Positions 6,112 through 6,541 of a DNA stretch of 6,541 bases are shown piece by piece. Location: NCBI GenBank assembly GCA_016781725.1, contig JADDPU010000460.1, positions 1 through 6,541 on the forward strand, given 5' to 3'. Positions within the stretch are counted from its first letter, which is position 1. Each line of letters starts with the position of its first letter. The DNA comes from Rubrobacter sp. (lineage in GTDB: Bacteria > Actinomycetota > Rubrobacteria > Rubrobacterales > Rubrobacteraceae). The notes under the pieces are model-generated. The model searched no databases and was not told where the DNA came from. It worked only from the letters and a program-made list of their open reading frames with translations. The position numbers and the translations under genes were made by a program.

Positions 6112-6143
6112 CCCTGGTGACGGGTCGATGCCCCTCGACAGGG
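6112..6143 (+). terminator. Stem-loop just after rsfS, possible operon end
   Basis: GTCGA (6124-6128), loop TGCCCC, and TCGAC (6135-6139) form a perfect 5-bp stem. CCCT (6112-6115) can pair with AGGG (6140-6143) directly below it, leaving an eight-base bulge on the 5' side. It starts 10 nt after the rsfS stop. There is no T-run, so a terminator role is only suggested by position. Confidence 0.3.
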
Positions 6144-6249
6144 CGCACACGCTCTGACCTCAGACAGATCCTCCGAAATATCGAGTGCCTGAACCGGAGA
6201 GAGCGGCTGCCCAGTGCCGGCGGTCATGTACCCGTTGCTGCCCGGTTGT

Positions 6250-6273
6250 GTCCCGCCGAAGTCGGGGTTCTTT
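6250..6273 (+). terminator. Weak intrinsic-terminator candidate downstream of rsfS
   Basis: CCCG (6252-6255) and CGGG (6263-6266) pair across a seven-base loop, with possible G-U pairs extending the stem at each end (6250-6251 with 6267-6268). The stem is followed by TTCTTT (6268-6273), the only stem plus T-rich tail seen after the gene block. The stem is short, so confidence is low. Confidence 0.28.
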
Positions 6274-6324
6274 ACGGTCCATTTGCGGCATCATACGCCA
6301 CCGTCTTTGGCGCCTCGTAAAACC

Positions 6325-6337
6325 CTCTACAGTAGAG
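6325..6337. repeat. 13-bp palindrome CTCTACAGTAGAG
   Basis: CTCTAC and GTAGAG are perfect reverse complements around a single central A. Half-sites this close are poor for an RNA hairpin but typical of a dimeric repressor operator. No regulator or regulated gene is visible within the window, and TACAGT inside it matches only four of six -10 bases. Confidence 0.35.
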
Positions 6338-6380
6338 AGTTGCGCGTGGTGTGCAGGATGGTAGCGTTGAGAATAAGGAA

Positions 6381-6435
6381 CTGGTGCCCTTCTCGGGGTA
6401 GATGGGGAAAGGAGGAGTCGGGCACCAGGGACTCC
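6381..6435. repeat. 9-bp inverted repeat with an overlapping alternative stem, possible structured RNA
   Basis: CTGGTGCCC (6381-6389) is the exact reverse complement of GGGCACCAG (6420-6428), enclosing 30 bases. GGAGTC (6414-6419) is the exact reverse complement of GACTCC (6430-6435), and its loop contains the 3' arm of the first pair. With only one base left between 6428 and 6430, both stems could hardly form together, so they look like alternatives. The first loop contains AAAGGAGGAG on the plus strand and CTCCTCC on the minus strand. No known RNA family was recognised. Confidence 0.4.
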
Positions 6436-6541
6436 ATTCATATAGCATCCAACCGCGCCCGCCAACCCATTTCGCCGCTAGTCGGCACAGAATGGCCCGA
6501 AGTGTGTAGGATAATGGGACCAGGTTATGCCAGACGTTGCG

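Larger units (their letters stand above)
6102..6541. other. 440-nt stretch with no supportable gene
   Basis: No open frame here resembles a protein I know, on either strand, and no tRNA or CRISPR pattern is visible. Bases 6121-6540 are about 59% GC by hand count, clearly below neighbouring genes, which fits noncoding or decayed sequence. It holds a series of inverted repeats (6124-6139, 6251-6267, 6325-6337, 6381-6428, 6414-6435) and a perfect SD-like AAAGGAGGAG at 6408-6417 without a start codon at working distance. ATG codons at 6514 and 6527 are open to the window edge, but with poor SDs and too few codons to judge. Confidence 0.7.

Noticed and set aside
6408..6417. AAAGGAGGAG as the ribosome-binding site of a new gene
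   Set aside because: No ATG, GTG or TTG lies within about 5-12 bases downstream, so it cannot start a gene in the normal way.
6417..6427. GGGCACCA resembling a tRNA 3' end
   Set aside because: No matching acceptor strand and no anticodon or T-arm structure are found at the needed distances.
6160..6465. A 101-codon minus-strand frame, and a 67-codon plus-strand frame at 6117-6320, in the gene-free region
   Set aside because: Neither resembles a known protein, including transposases. I saw no good SD, and codon use is unlike the neighbouring genes.
1..6541. CRISPR array, insertion sequence or prophage signs
   Set aside because: No regularly spaced repeats, transposase motifs, terminal repeats with target duplications or phage genes are visible.

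Overview
The window is a compact, all-forward-strand block of conserved bacterial housekeeping genes from a high-GC organism. Codons favour G/C in third positions, and sampled 60-base stretches of mreC and obg are 73-78% GC by hand count. Start codons include GTG and TTG. Two gene neighbourhoods are joined here: radC-mreB-mreC-mreD, and rplU-rpmA-obg-nadD-rsfS. The Obg protein carries the C-terminal OCT domain common in Gram-positives. Together these features suggest a deep-branching, rod-capable actinobacterium, with Rubrobacter-like lineages my best guess. That assignment is inference, not shown by the sequence.

Layout. Bases 1-478 hold the 3' part of radC (JAMM-domain, RadC/YeeS family), cut by the left edge. 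Bases 526-3019 are mreB, mreC and mreD, the cytoskeletal and membrane scaffold that guides lateral cell-wall synthesis. Spacings are about 10 nt or less and each gene has its own Shine-Dalgarno (SD) sequence, so they are very probably one transcript. Bases 3020-3219 are a 200-nt spacer with three close hairpins after mreD, a TATACT -10-like promoter and a 24-codon upstream frame; the rplU SD overlaps the stop codon of that frame. Bases 3220-3784 are rplU and rpmA (ribosomal proteins L21 and L27), overlapping by 11 nt. Bases 3816-5054 are obg, the ribosome-associated GTPase for 50S assembly, started by TTG behind a small GC hairpin. Bases 5062-5706 are nadD (NAD synthesis) and 5703-6101 rsfS (ribosomal silencing factor), overlapping as GTGA. 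Bases 6102-6541 hold no gene I can support. This stretch is about 59% GC and contains several inverted repeats, one of which (6381-6435) looks like a structured RNA with two competing pairings.

How the genes work together. The left half builds cell shape (MreB filaments, MreC and MreD coupling to the elongation machinery). The right half concerns the large ribosomal subunit: L21 and L27 are parts of it, Obg helps mature it, and RsfS blocks subunit joining by binding L14 when nutrients are short. NadD supplies NAD. Putting them together plausibly ties growth rate, wall extension and ribosome supply.

Verdict on novelty. All eight complete genes and the partial radC are intact members of well-known families, and I see no undescribed protein system. 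The only places that reward a second look are the two noncoding stretches (3020-3219 and 6102-6541) and the translation-initiation layout of obg.
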